From NCBI RefSeq assembly GCF_001557115.1, contig NZ_LSKQ01000018.1, positions 1-17,956 on the forward strand: a DNA stretch of 17,956 bases. Direction: 5' to 3'. The stretch is from Erythrobacter sp. CCH5-A1 (GTDB lineage Bacteria; Pseudomonadota; Alphaproteobacteria; Sphingomonadales; Sphingomonadaceae). Positions 7,579 through 14,319 of the stretch are shown piece by piece. The notes under the pieces were generated by a model. It did not search any database, had not been told where the DNA came from, and saw nothing but the letters and a program-made list of their open reading frames with translations. A program made the translations under genes and the position numbers. Position 1 is the stretch's first letter. Each line of letters begins with the position of its first letter.

Positions 7579-8165
7579 CAGCGCACCTCGATCTTGTCGG
7601 CGCCCCACGGCGCGATGGTTTCGGCGGTCTTGAAGGCCTCGGGAAGTTCCTCGACCATGTGCCAGGTCGCCGCGAGCCGTCCGAAGCCGACGAAGAAGGC
7701 CACCGTCATGCCCAGCTCGACGATCTGGGCTTCGGTGAAATGCTGGCGCAGGTCGGCATAGACTGTGTCGTCGATCGCGAGGTGATCGGTCGCCATCAGC
7801 TCGCCGTAACGGATCGCGGCTTTCTCGGCGGCGCTCAGGTTCTCGGCCTCCTGCGGGCGTTCGAGCGAGCACACCAGCCCCTCGGTCACCCCGTCCGCGA
7901 CGGCATCCGAATAGCGGATCGCCATGCAGGAGCGGCACTGGTTGAAGAAGGCGACCCTGAGGCGCACCAGCTCCACCAGCCGTTCGGGCAGCGAGCGATT
8001 GCGCTTCAAGGCCCCGCCAAAGCCCATCAGGCCCAATGCCTGCTCCGGGCAATGCGCAAAGTAGCGGGTGAGGCCCTGCTCGAGATCGGTCAGATTATCC
8101 GGCTGGATCGCGGCGACAAGGCGCGCGTCCCACTGGTCGGGGGGAAGCTTCTCGATGCGGCTCAC
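7578..8165 (-). CDS. Carboxymuconolactone decarboxylase / AhpD-like protein
   Basis: This 195-residue all-helical protein has the AhpD-type redox or catalytic pair Cys77-x-x-Cys80 (FFNQCRSCMAIRY) followed by the family helices AEKAAIRYGELMA and FTEAQIVELGMTVAFFVGFGRLA. Members include peroxidase partners and CMD-type decarboxylases; most paralogs in catabolic clusters are uncharacterised. I chose the GTG at 8165 because GGGGAGAGAGACCT lies just before it; the frame is open to an ATG at 8246 with no such site and with low-complexity sequence in between. It is the first gene of the operon with the P450 and the Rieske oxygenase, linked by TGATG overlaps. A role in removing peroxide made by uncoupled oxygenases, or in processing a product, are both plausible. 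Confidence 0.86.
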   Translation of the reverse strand: MSRIEKLPPDQWDARLVAAIQPDNLTDLEQGLTRYFAHCPEQALGLMGFGGALKRNRSLPERLVELVRLRVAFFNQCRSCMAIRYSDAVADGVTEGLVCSLERPQEAENLSAAEKAAIRYGELMATDHLAIDDTVYADLRQHFTEAQIVELGMTVAFFVGFGRLAATWHMVEELPEAFKTAETIAPWGADKIEVR

Positions 8166-8294
8166 AGGTCTCTCTCCCCTATCGGCACTGGCATTTTCGC
8201 CCGTTTCCGTAAGGTCGAGGCTGCGGGACAACCCCCCCGACAGCAATTGGCGGATTCGCTAAGCGGCGAGGCGCCCCGCGTTGGGAGAGGCGGA
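8166..8294. promoter_or_regulatory. Divergent control region between the two P450 operons
   Basis: This 129-base region drives both P450 operons. At 8241-8263, on the minus strand, is a good variant of the shared motif, CTTAGCGAAT-N7-TTGCTG, 31 bp before the TTG start of the second P450. A poorer variant with a shorter gap, CGGGCGAAAA-N5-GTGCCG, is at 8183-8203 on the minus strand, 17 bp from the GTG start of the AhpD-like gene. Two half-matching sites in the region that serves both oxygenase operons fit shared control, but the assignment is by eye only. Confidence 0.45.
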
Positions 8295-9605
8295 TTGCAG
8301 GCGGGACACCCTCGCACACTGGCCGATGTCGACCTGTTCGCTCCGGGCGCGCAGGAGCACTGGTATACGGCCTATGCGATCCTCCACAAGGAGGCCCCGG
8401 TGCAGCGCCTCCCCGGCGAGGGGCTGACCCCGGGCACCGATGCCTTCGTCCTCACCAAATACGAGGACGTGCGCCGCGTGGTGATGGACTGGGACCGCTT
8501 CCCGCCGACGCTCTCACTGCTGGTGGCGCATATCCAGCAATCGGGGCAGATGCCGGCGCATATCCCCGATATCGACGCGATGGTCGCCAGCATCGTCTCG
8601 CTGCGCCCCGATCCCAAGTTGTGGCGCGCGCATCGCAAGGAGCTGACCGATCCGTGGGTCGGGCCGGGCTGCACGCGGCACGCGGGGATGATCGCGGGGC
8701 ACGTCGACGACCTGATCGCCGGGTTGCTCGCCAAGGCGAAGCGGGGCGAGCCGGTCGATTTCGTCGCCGATTTCGCGCGTCCCCTGCCGCAGCGGGTGAT
8801 GGCGAGCGTGCTCGGCTTCCCGCTGGAGGACATCCCGCGGCTTGAACAATGGGGCAATGCGCAGGTCATGTCCTATGTGATCGGGACGACGCACAAGAAT
8901 ATCCTCACTCCCGAGCAGTCCGCCGAGAAATTCCGGCTGCTCGCAGGGATGAAGGAATATGTGGCCGAGCAGACCCGCCAAAAGCGCGCCCGCCCGCAGG
9001 ACGACATGGTGAGCTTCCTCACGCAGGTCGAATATACGCCGCTGGGCCGCAAGCTCACCGACGACGAGATCAATGGCGTGGTCTACGCCATGGTGATCGG
9101 CGGGCTGGAGACGACGCAATATGCCCTCGCCGAACAGGCGCAATTGCTGTGCGACCGCCCCGGGATGTTCGGCACGTTGCGCGGCGACCGCGCGCTCACT
9201 CGCACCTTCATCGAGGAGGGGATGCGGCTGCGCTCGCCCACCCAGGGGCTCTCGACCCGCATCTGTGCGCGCGACGAGGTGTTCCAAGGGGTGGAGGTGC
9301 CCGCCGGATCGATGCTTCACTTGAGGTGGGCCGCGGCGAATATCGATGCCGACGAGTTCGAGGACCCGCTCGACCTCAAGCTCGACCGCAAGGCCGCCAC
9401 CCGCCACCTCGCCTTCAGCCAGGGGCCGCGCTCGTGCCCGGGATCGAACATCTCGCGCCTCGAACAGATGATCGCGTGGGAGAAGCTCTGCGACGCCTTC
9501 GCCGACCTCGCCTACGCGCCGGGCAACGACTTCCGCCACCAAGGCGGGATCATGCTCGGGATTTACCGCCTGCTCTTGACCCTCGCACCCACGGAGACAC
9601 CCTGA
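8295..9605 (+). CDS. Cytochrome P450 (second)
   Basis: This is a 436-residue soluble cytochrome P450. The I-helix motif is MVIGGLETTQYAL at about 266-278, ExxR is Glu308-Arg311 in EEGMRLRSP, and the heme loop is AFSQGPRSCPG with Cys381. The start is inferred as TTG at 8295, since GGGAGAGG lies 4 bases before it and the frame has no suitable ATG near the expected N-terminus; the open frame extends to 7659 only as a mirror of the AhpD-like gene. It is far from the first P450 in sequence, so they probably act at different positions or steps. Its stop overlaps the ABM gene start by one base (TGATG). The region from 102 to 125 (LRPDPKLWRAHRKELTDPWVG) matches the C-helix area, where WRAHRK would contact the heme propionate. 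No redox partner is nearby. Confidence 0.92.
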   Translation: MQAGHPRTLADVDLFAPGAQEHWYTAYAILHKEAPVQRLPGEGLTPGTDAFVLTKYEDVRRVVMDWDRFPPTLSLLVAHIQQSGQMPAHIPDIDAMVASIVSLRPDPKLWRAHRKELTDPWVGPGCTRHAGMIAGHVDDLIAGLLAKAKRGEPVDFVADFARPLPQRVMASVLGFPLEDIPRLEQWGNAQVMSYVIGTTHKNILTPEQSAEKFRLLAGMKEYVAEQTRQKRARPQDDMVSFLTQVEYTPLGRKLTDDEINGVVYAMVIGGLETTQYALAEQAQLLCDRPGMFGTLRGDRALTRTFIEEGMRLRSPTQGLSTRICARDEVFQGVEVPAGSMLHLRWAAANIDADEFEDPLDLKLDRKAATRHLAFSQGPRSCPGSNISRLEQMIAWEKLCDAFADLAYAPGNDFRHQGGIMLGIYRLLLTLAPTETP

Positions 9606-10006
9606 TGGCCAGCCTGCTTGCCCATATCAAGATCCAGCCCGGTAAGGAGGCCAAGTGGGAGGCGATCATGCGCGACATGGTCCACCACACCTTCGGCACC
9701 GAGGAAGGCGTGATCCGCTACGAATACTGGAAGGGGCAGGAGCCGCTTTCGTATTATTGCCTGCTCAGCTTCAAGGACAAGTGGGCCTTCTACCACCACC
9801 AGATGTCCGACCACCACGAGGGCCATGATTTCGCCGATGTGCTGGCGGGGATCACACTCGAATACATCGACCCGGTCGAGGGCGCGGGCGGGGGGCTGCC
9901 GCACACGTCCGATCCGGCGCTGCCCGACGATGCGAGCGAGAATATGAAGATCGCGCAGGAGCGCTTTCCCCTGTCGATCCCGGCATGGTGGGGGGAACGC
10001 GCATGA
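9605..10006 (+). CDS. ABM-domain protein with histidine cluster
   Basis: This 133-residue protein begins with an ABM-type fold (SLLAHIKIQPGKEAKWEAIM, then GVIRYEYWKGQEPLSYYCLL) and a loop FYHHQMSDHHEGHDF at 62-76 that places His at 64, 65, 70, 71 and 74; His27 and His28 lie in the first helix. The C-terminal 40 residues (GGGLPHTSDPALPDDASENM onward) extend beyond the usual domain. ABM proteins include cofactor-free monooxygenases and heme or quinol-acting enzymes, and the histidines could bind a metal or a proton-relay substrate, but this is not shown. It starts in the stop of the second P450 (one-base overlap) and its own stop overlaps the SnoaL-like start by four bases (ATGA). The coupling suggests a fixed stoichiometry with the P450 product. 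Confidence 0.82.
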   Translation: MASLLAHIKIQPGKEAKWEAIMRDMVHHTFGTEEGVIRYEYWKGQEPLSYYCLLSFKDKWAFYHHQMSDHHEGHDFADVLAGITLEYIDPVEGAGGGLPHTSDPALPDDASENMKIAQERFPLSIPAWWGERA

Positions 10007-10524
10007 ACGTGGAAGCGAAGCTCCAGGAGCTGCTCGACCGGCAGGCGATCAACGATCTGATCGCGCGCTATTCGCGCACATTGGACTGGCTCGACGATGA
10101 GGGGCAGGCGGGATGCTACTGGCCCGAGGCGGCGATCGATTACGGCTTTTTCACCGGCACCGCGGCCGAGTTCGTGCCGGTGGTGATGGCGGTGGAGCGT
10201 TCGACCGGCCGCCGCTGGCACATGCTCGCGCCGCTCAGTGTGAAGCTCACCAGCCCGACCACGGCGGAGGGCGAATGCTACGGCGTGGCACTCGGCTTCC
10301 GGCGGGAGGACGAGAGCGAGCCGTACAAGGGCAACATGTACGGCGGGCGCTATCTCGACACCTACGAGAAGCGGGATGGTGAATGGCGCATCGCCAGCCG
10401 CCGCTACATCATGGACTGGACTATGGCGATGCCCGACCAGCCCGACGCCTCGCCCAACGCCGCCTTCCCGCTGCCGATGCTCGATCTGCGCGAGAGCGGG
10501 CACCCGGATTACCGGCGGATGTGA
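10003..10524 (+). CDS. SnoaL-like (NTF2-fold) protein
   Basis: This is a 173-residue SnoaL_4-type protein. The typical start LDRQAINDLIARYSRTLDWLD at 11-31 (broken as LDRQAINDLIARYSR and TLDWLD) leads to GCYWPEAAIDYGFF and a C-terminal GEWRIASRRYIMDW. The usual Tyr/Asp pattern of the N-terminal helix (Tyr23, Asp28) is present. It may act as a dehydratase, isomerase or epoxide hydrolase-like enzyme on a hydroxylated product; the family is too broad for a firm call. The ATG at 10003 has GGGGGGAA just upstream and overlaps the ABM stop by four bases. It closes the P450, ABM, SnoaL-like operon and is followed by a palindromic repeat. Confidence 0.85.
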   Translation: MNVEAKLQELLDRQAINDLIARYSRTLDWLDDEGQAGCYWPEAAIDYGFFTGTAAEFVPVVMAVERSTGRRWHMLAPLSVKLTSPTTAEGECYGVALGFRREDESEPYKGNMYGGRYLDTYEKRDGEWRIASRRYIMDWTMAMPDQPDASPNAAFPLPMLDLRESGHPDYRRM

Positions 10525-10534
10525 CGCCTACCTT

Positions 10535-10627
10535 CGTTATTGCGAGGCCGAAGGCCGCGGCAACCCATGGACCGACAGCGTGCCGCAAGCTCAGGCCATG
10601 GGTTGCTTCGCTTCGCTCGCAATGACG
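10535..10627. repeat. Palindromic repeat, CGTCATTGCGAG family, copy 2
   Basis: The left arm 10535-10570 reads CGTTATTGCGAGGCC, GAAGGCCGCGG, CAACCCATGG. The right arm 10596-10627 reads CCATGGGTTGC, TTCGCTTCGCTCG, CAATGACG. As in copy 1, the arm with GAAGGC is on the left and the arm with CGCTTCGCTCG on the right. It lies between two convergent SnoaL-like genes. Confidence 0.82.
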
Positions 10628-10637
10628 AGCGGCAGAC

Positions 10638-10988
10638 CTACTCCGCCGGGTCCATGTAATCGCGGTAATAGGTGAGTTTCCCACCCTCGACCTTGTAGAT
10701 CCCGACCCCGCCGCGCGGGGCGTGGCCTTCCATGTGCATCGTCCAGCGCGCCCACACCGCGTGGTCGTCGCCGCAGATTTCGTCGACGGTGAAGTGGACC
10801 TTCCGGTCGCCCATCTCCTTCACCATCGTGGTCATGAACCCCATGATCGCATCTCGGCCCCGGTATTGCCCCCAGATCGGGTCTTCGAGGAAGGCGTCCT
10901 CGGCGAAGAGGTCGACCAGTTTCGTGTAGTCGCCGCTGTCCTGGATGCGCCAGAAATCCTCGATCACGCGCTGCGCTTGCCCGGGCAT
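10638..10988 (-). CDS. SnoaL/limonene-epoxide-hydrolase-like protein
   Basis: This 116-residue compact NTF2-fold protein has the architecture of SnoaL and limonene-1,2-epoxide hydrolase relatives: an N-terminal helix, DLFAEDAFLEDPIWGQYRG at about 26-44, the HAVWARWTMHM strand, and GGVGIYKVEGGKLTYYRDYMD near the end, where Arg109 and Asp110/Asp113 occupy the polar-pocket region. It could hydrate an epoxide made by a P450, isomerise or cyclise, but the exact activity is not determined. The ATG at 10988 follows GGGAGACAGGCA. It is a single-gene unit, divergent from the AhpD-like gene at 11110 and convergent with the other SnoaL-like gene, separated from it by a palindromic repeat. Confidence 0.86.
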   Translation of the reverse strand: MPGQAQRVIEDFWRIQDSGDYTKLVDLFAEDAFLEDPIWGQYRGRDAIMGFMTTMVKEMGDRKVHFTVDEICGDDHAVWARWTMHMEGHAPRGGVGIYKVEGGKLTYYRDYMDPAE

Positions 10989-11109
10989 TGCCTGTCTCCC
11001 TCGCTGTTTCGCGCAGTCTGCCACGCGCCGCTGCCGCGCCCGCCTGTGAAAATGGCGAGGGAGTCGTAACGGCACCCCCCTGTTATTCTGCCCGCAAAGG
11101 AGAGGCCTC
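10989..11109. promoter_or_regulatory. Divergent control region between SnoaL/LEH-like and AhpD-like genes
   Basis: A looser copy of the shared motif lies on the plus strand at 11043-11066 (CCTGTGAAAA-N8-GAGTCG), 43 bp before the plus start and 54 bp before the minus start. TGTTATT at 11081-11087 lies 29 bp before the plus start and resembles the TGTTACT at 1412. AAAGGAGAGG and GGGAGACA are the ribosome-binding sites of the two genes. Confidence 0.4.
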
Positions 11110-11643
11110 ATGTCGACCGTCCCCCGCGTATCCTCCGCCATTGCCGGAGAGCCGGCGCATTTCGGCTCGGTGCTCGCGCACCAGCCCGCCATCGCGGAGA
11201 GCTTCTTCGCGCTCTATGGCCGCTTCTGGGGCTCGGACGTGCTCTCGGCGCGGATCAAGGAGGTCGCGCGGATGCGCAATGCGCGCGTCACGGAATGCGG
11301 GTTCTGCCGCAATGTCCGCTTCGACAAAGCGGTTGCGCAGGGCCTCGGCGAGGAGGTGGTGGACGACATCACCGACGGCTACGAGGCAAGCGCGAAGCTC
11401 ACCGATGCCGAGAAGGCGGCGCTCAAATTCACCGATGCGCTGATCCACGATCCCGAACTGCTGACCGGCGATGCGCGCGCAGCCTTGCAGCGCCACCTGA
11501 CGCCCGCGCAGATCGCCGAGCTGGGCCTCGGCGTGACGCTGTTTCTCGCGCTCGCCAAGGCGCTGATCACGATGGGGCTGGAGCCGGAGCAGATGGACCG
11601 CACCGTGCTGCCCATCCCCGCCGTGCTGGAGGATGTGGCATGA
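11110..11643 (+). CDS. Carboxymuconolactone decarboxylase / AhpD-like protein
   Basis: This is a 177-residue helical protein with Cys63-x-x-Cys66 in TECGFCRNVRFDKA, the AhpD redox-pair position. It is followed by LTDAEKAALKFTDALI and LTPAQIAELGLGVTLFLALAKAL, the repeat helices of the family. Catalysis may be peroxide or alkyl hydroperoxide reduction, or decarboxylation of a lactone or acid. ATG at 11110 follows AAAGGAGAGG. Its stop overlaps the next gene start by four bases (ATGA). It is a distinct paralog from the AhpD-like gene at 7578; the two share the CxxC and helical plan rather than close identity by eye. Confidence 0.85.
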   Translation: MSTVPRVSSAIAGEPAHFGSVLAHQPAIAESFFALYGRFWGSDVLSARIKEVARMRNARVTECGFCRNVRFDKAVAQGLGEEVVDDITDGYEASAKLTDAEKAALKFTDALIHDPELLTGDARAALQRHLTPAQIAELGLGVTLFLALAKALITMGLEPEQMDRTVLPIPAVLEDVA

Positions 11644-12005
11644 GCGCCGTCTGCGCCGCGCTGTCCGCCGATCCGGTGCTCGCCAGCCACTACGCCGATT
11701 TCCGCGGGAAGACCGAAGCCGCGCTCGACCCGGCACTGGTGGCGCTCGTGCGGCAGGCAGTCGCAGCGGTGCACGGGATGGGTGCGGCACCGGGCGAGAG
11801 CGGCCTCGACGAAGGCACCCGCACGGTCCTCGCCTACGCCCGCCGGATGCCTTTCGAGCACACCGCGATCAGCGATGCGGAGGCCGCCGCAGTGGTGGCG
11901 CATCTGGGGGAGGCGGGGTTCGTCGCCTTCTCGGTGCTGGCGGCGCTGGCAGATGCGGAGTGCCGCGCTGAGCAGGTCGGGTTGGCGGAATTGGCGGGGG
12001 GCTGA
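11640..12005 (+). CDS. Small AhpD-like relative lacking the CxxC pair
   Basis: This is a 121-residue protein that starts inside the stop of the AhpD-like gene (ATGA overlap). It resembles a shortened AhpD fold: LDPALVALVRQAVAAVHGMG at about 29-48 matches the helix before the active site, but the CxxC position reads HGMGAAPG and no cysteine pair is present. ISDAEAAAVVAHLGEAGFVA and FSVLAALADAE match the later helix pair. Loss of the redox cysteines suggests a structural or regulatory partner of the coupled gene rather than an enzyme. The family link is by pattern, not by a search, so the alternative is an unrelated small helical protein. It is complete, with no frameshift. Confidence 0.7.
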   Translation: MSAVCAALSADPVLASHYADFRGKTEAALDPALVALVRQAVAAVHGMGAAPGESGLDEGTRTVLAYARRMPFEHTAISDAEAAAVVAHLGEAGFVAFSVLAALADAECRAEQVGLAELAGG

Positions 12006-12013
12006 CCACCCTT

Positions 12014-12108
12014 CGTCATTGCGAGCGTAGCGAGGCAATCCATGACCGAACCGCGCAACCGCGACTGTCGGAGCATGGATTGCCGCGGCCTTCGGCCTCG
12101 CAATGACG
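12014..12108. repeat. Palindromic repeat, CGTCATTGCGAG family, copy 3 (reversed)
   Basis: The left arm 12014-12044 reads CGTCATTGCGAGCG, TAGCGAGGCAATCCATG. The right arm 12074-12108 reads CATGGATTGCCGCGGCC, TTCGGCCTCGCAATGACG. Here the arm with the GCGTAGCG sequence is on the left and the arm with GGCCTTCGG is on the right, the reverse of copies 1 and 2, so the whole element is inverted. It separates the AhpD-like partner gene from the convergent VOC gene. Confidence 0.82.
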
Positions 12109-12118
12109 AGGAGAATGG

Positions 12119-12637
12119 CTAACCCAACTCCCGTATCAGGTCGCGCCCGTCCCAGCCTTGCGCAGCCTTGGCGACCATGTCGTAGAACCCCGTCAACAGC
12201 GGCGTCGGCTCGTAGAGTTCGAACATGTGCCCGAAGCTCGGCCGCGCATCGACGAAAGCGAAAGCCGTGCCGCCCTCGGTTACCGAGAGCTGCTCGAGCG
12301 GCATCCCGTCAGCGGTGAACCGTCCGATCGCGACAGCCAGGTCATCGACGAAGAGCGCGGCGTGATGCAGCCCTTCGCGGCCCGAATTCCATGCGAACAT
12401 CTCATGCAGCGCGGAGGGTTCGGGATTGTGCTGCACCACCAGCTCGAGCATCACTCCGCCCCATTGGCCATAGGCGCTTGAATGGTCGAAGGGCTGCTCC
12501 ACCCCGCGGTGCTGCGAGGAGGCGAGCTTGATGTGCCGCGCGACGAAGAACGGGCCCGAGCCGAATTGCCGGTGATGCCGCTTAATCGCCGCCTCGAGGT
12601 CGTTGACCTTGTAGGCCAGTTGCCTGACCGGCAGCAC
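12119..12637 (-). CDS. VOC-family (glyoxalase-like) protein
   Basis: This is a 172-residue vicinal oxygen chelate fold protein with two paired beta-alpha-beta modules. The N-terminal module starts VRQLAYKVNDLEAA and the second GLHHAALFVDDLA. Aligning the modules on the Val and Asp positions places metal ligands at Gln6, Glu65 (in MLELV), His92 and Glu140 (in HMFELYE), the same Gln/Glu/His/Glu pattern as human glyoxalase I. Members include epimerases, extradiol dioxygenases and isomerases, so this could act on a thioester or enol intermediate; the ligand set argues against the extradiol dioxygenase type, which uses two His and one Glu. The start is inferred as GTG at 12637, one base after the acyl-CoA synthetase stop; its ribosome-binding site is unclear. 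Confidence 0.8.
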   Translation of the reverse strand: MLPVRQLAYKVNDLEAAIKRHHRQFGSGPFFVARHIKLASSQHRGVEQPFDHSSAYGQWGGVMLELVVQHNPEPSALHEMFAWNSGREGLHHAALFVDDLAVAIGRFTADGMPLEQLSVTEGGTAFAFVDARPSFGHMFELYEPTPLLTGFYDMVAKAAQGWDGRDLIRELG

Positions 12638-12638
12638 C

Positions 12639-14213
12639 TCAGTTCACCGCCCGGTCTTTCCCCGCCCAGTAAGGCGCGCGCAGTTCGCGGCGCAGGATTT
12701 TGCCTGAGGGGTTGCGCGGCAGGGCGGGGATGAAGTCGACCGACTTGGGGCACTTGTAGCCCGCGATCAGCGTGCGCGCGTGGGCGATCAGTTCGGCCTC
12801 GGTCAGCTCCTCGCCGGCCTTCACCACCACGCAGGCCTTCACCGCCTCGCCCCACTTGGGATCGGGCACGCCGATCACCGCCACGTCCGCGACCTTGGGA
12901 TGCGAATAGAGCGCGTTCTCGACCTCGGCGGGGTAGACGTTCTCGCCGCCCGAGATGATCATGTCCTTCACCCGGTCGTGGATGTAGAGATAGCCGTCCT
13001 CGTCGAGATAACCCGCGTCCCCGGTGCGCAGCCAGCCCTCGGCGTCGATGGTGGCGGCGGTGGCGTCGGGGTTGTTCCAGTAGCCGCGCATGTTCTTCGA
13101 CGACCGCGTGGCGATCTCGCCCACGGTGCCCGCCGGGACTTCATTCCCGGCCTCGTCGATCACCTTGATCTCGACCCCCGCGAGCGGCTTGCCGACAGAG
13201 CGCATCCGCACCGAGCCTTCGGGCACGTGGTCCTCGGGGTCCAATGCCACGATGGTCCCGCTCGTCTCGGTCATGCCGTACATCTGCACGAAGCCGCAAC
13301 CCATCACCCGGATCGCCTCGCGCATCAGTTCGAGCGGGATGGGGGAGGCGCCGTAGGTGACGTATTTCAACCGGCTGAAATCGACCTCGCCCACCTTCGG
13401 GTGGTTGAGCAAAATCTGGAGCGCGGCGGGCACCAGGAAGATCTTCGAGATGTTGTAGTTCTGGATCAGGTCCAGCGCCTTGGTCGGATCATATTCGGGC
13501 AGGACGATCGAGTTGGTCCCCGCCACCAGCGTACCGATGCCGGTGCCCGTGCCGCTGATGTGGAAGCAGGGCATGGCGAGCAGGGTGACATCGCCCGGGA
13601 TCGGCTCCTGCCACTCGCGCATTTCCTCGGCCGCGGCGGAGGCGTCGCGGCTCGAGAGGATCGAGCCATGGGTGATGACCGCGCCCTTGGGCTTGCCGGT
13701 GGTGCCCGAGGTGTAGAGTTGCAGCGCGTCGTCCCCGGCCTTCACGCGGTGCGCGGGGGGCTTCGCGGGGAAGCCGTCGCGCCAGGTGCGATAGTCGGTG
13801 CCCGCAAAGTCGGGCGCGTCGATCCCGATCACCTGTTCGACATGGGGGCAATCCGGGCGGATGGCTCCGAGCACCTCGGCAAACCCCTCGCCCACGAACA
13901 CCACGCGCGCGCTGCTGTTGTCGAGCACATAGGCGACTTCGGGCGGGGCGAGGCGCCAGTTGACCGGGGTCATTACCGCGCCGATGCGGTTCGCGCCGAG
14001 GAAGGCCTCGAAATAGAGCGGGTGGTTCTTGCCGAGGAAGGCGACGCGGTCACCCGGCTTCACGCCCAGCGCGACAAGGCCGTTCGCCACCCGGTCGGCG
14101 CCCGCGTCGATCTCGGCGAAGCTGATCTCCTCGCCCGCGTAGCTGAAGGCGCTCACCGCGCCTTGGGTCTGCGCATGTTCGCGGACGATGTCGCAGAAAG
14201 ACTCTGCGGCCAA
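12639..14213 (-). CDS. Acyl-CoA synthetase (AMP-forming, fatty-acid CoA ligase type)
   Basis: This 524-residue (530 if started at the ATG) adenylate-forming enzyme activates a carboxylic acid to its CoA thioester with ATP. The P-loop-like A3 motif LYTSGTTGKPKGA is at about 166-178, YGMTETSG at 312-319, TGD at 397-399, the hinge Arg in IHDRVKDMIISGGENVYP at about 414, and the catalytic Lys505 in PSGKILRREL. All motifs are intact. The ATG at 14231 has no ribosome-binding site; GGGAGAGACAACAGCA precedes a TTG at 14213, so I chose that. It is the first gene of the unit with the VOC protein and divergent from the PaaI-type thioesterase. A side-chain or ring-cleavage carboxylate is the expected substrate; specificity cannot be read from the sequence. 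Confidence 0.92.
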   Translation of the reverse strand: MAAESFCDIVREHAQTQGAVSAFSYAGEEISFAEIDAGADRVANGLVALGVKPGDRVAFLGKNHPLYFEAFLGANRIGAVMTPVNWRLAPPEVAYVLDNSSARVVFVGEGFAEVLGAIRPDCPHVEQVIGIDAPDFAGTDYRTWRDGFPAKPPAHRVKAGDDALQLYTSGTTGKPKGAVITHGSILSSRDASAAAEEMREWQEPIPGDVTLLAMPCFHISGTGTGIGTLVAGTNSIVLPEYDPTKALDLIQNYNISKIFLVPAALQILLNHPKVGEVDFSRLKYVTYGASPIPLELMREAIRVMGCGFVQMYGMTETSGTIVALDPEDHVPEGSVRMRSVGKPLAGVEIKVIDEAGNEVPAGTVGEIATRSSKNMRGYWNNPDATAATIDAEGWLRTGDAGYLDEDGYLYIHDRVKDMIISGGENVYPAEVENALYSHPKVADVAVIGVPDPKWGEAVKACVVVKAGEELTEAELIAHARTLIAGYKCPKSVDFIPALPRNPSGKILRRELRAPYWAGKDRAVN

Positions 14214-14231
14214 TGCTGTTGTCTCTCCCAT

Positions 14232-14319
14232 GAGGCGAGGGGATACCCTGCGCTGCCGCGCGTGTCATTGGCACATTTCATAGCGGGCTCGTGGCGGCGC
14301 GGCGGGGTAGGGTGCGCGG
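14232..14319. promoter_or_regulatory. Divergent control region between acyl-CoA synthetase and PaaI-type thioesterase
   Basis: This 88-base region holds a weak copy of the shared motif on the minus strand at 14263-14286 (CCGCTATGAAA-N7-ATGACA). It lies 31 bp from the ATG and 49 bp from the TTG start of the synthetase, and 33 bp from the thioesterase start. The match is the weakest of those I list. Confidence 0.35.

Noticed and set aside
6850..7761. Plus-strand frame opposite the first P450 and AhpD-like gene
   Set aside because: Antisense shadow of two coupled genes with intact motifs.
8514..9542. Long minus-strand frame opposite the second P450
   Set aside because: Antisense shadow; the plus frame has the heme, ExxR and I-helix motifs.
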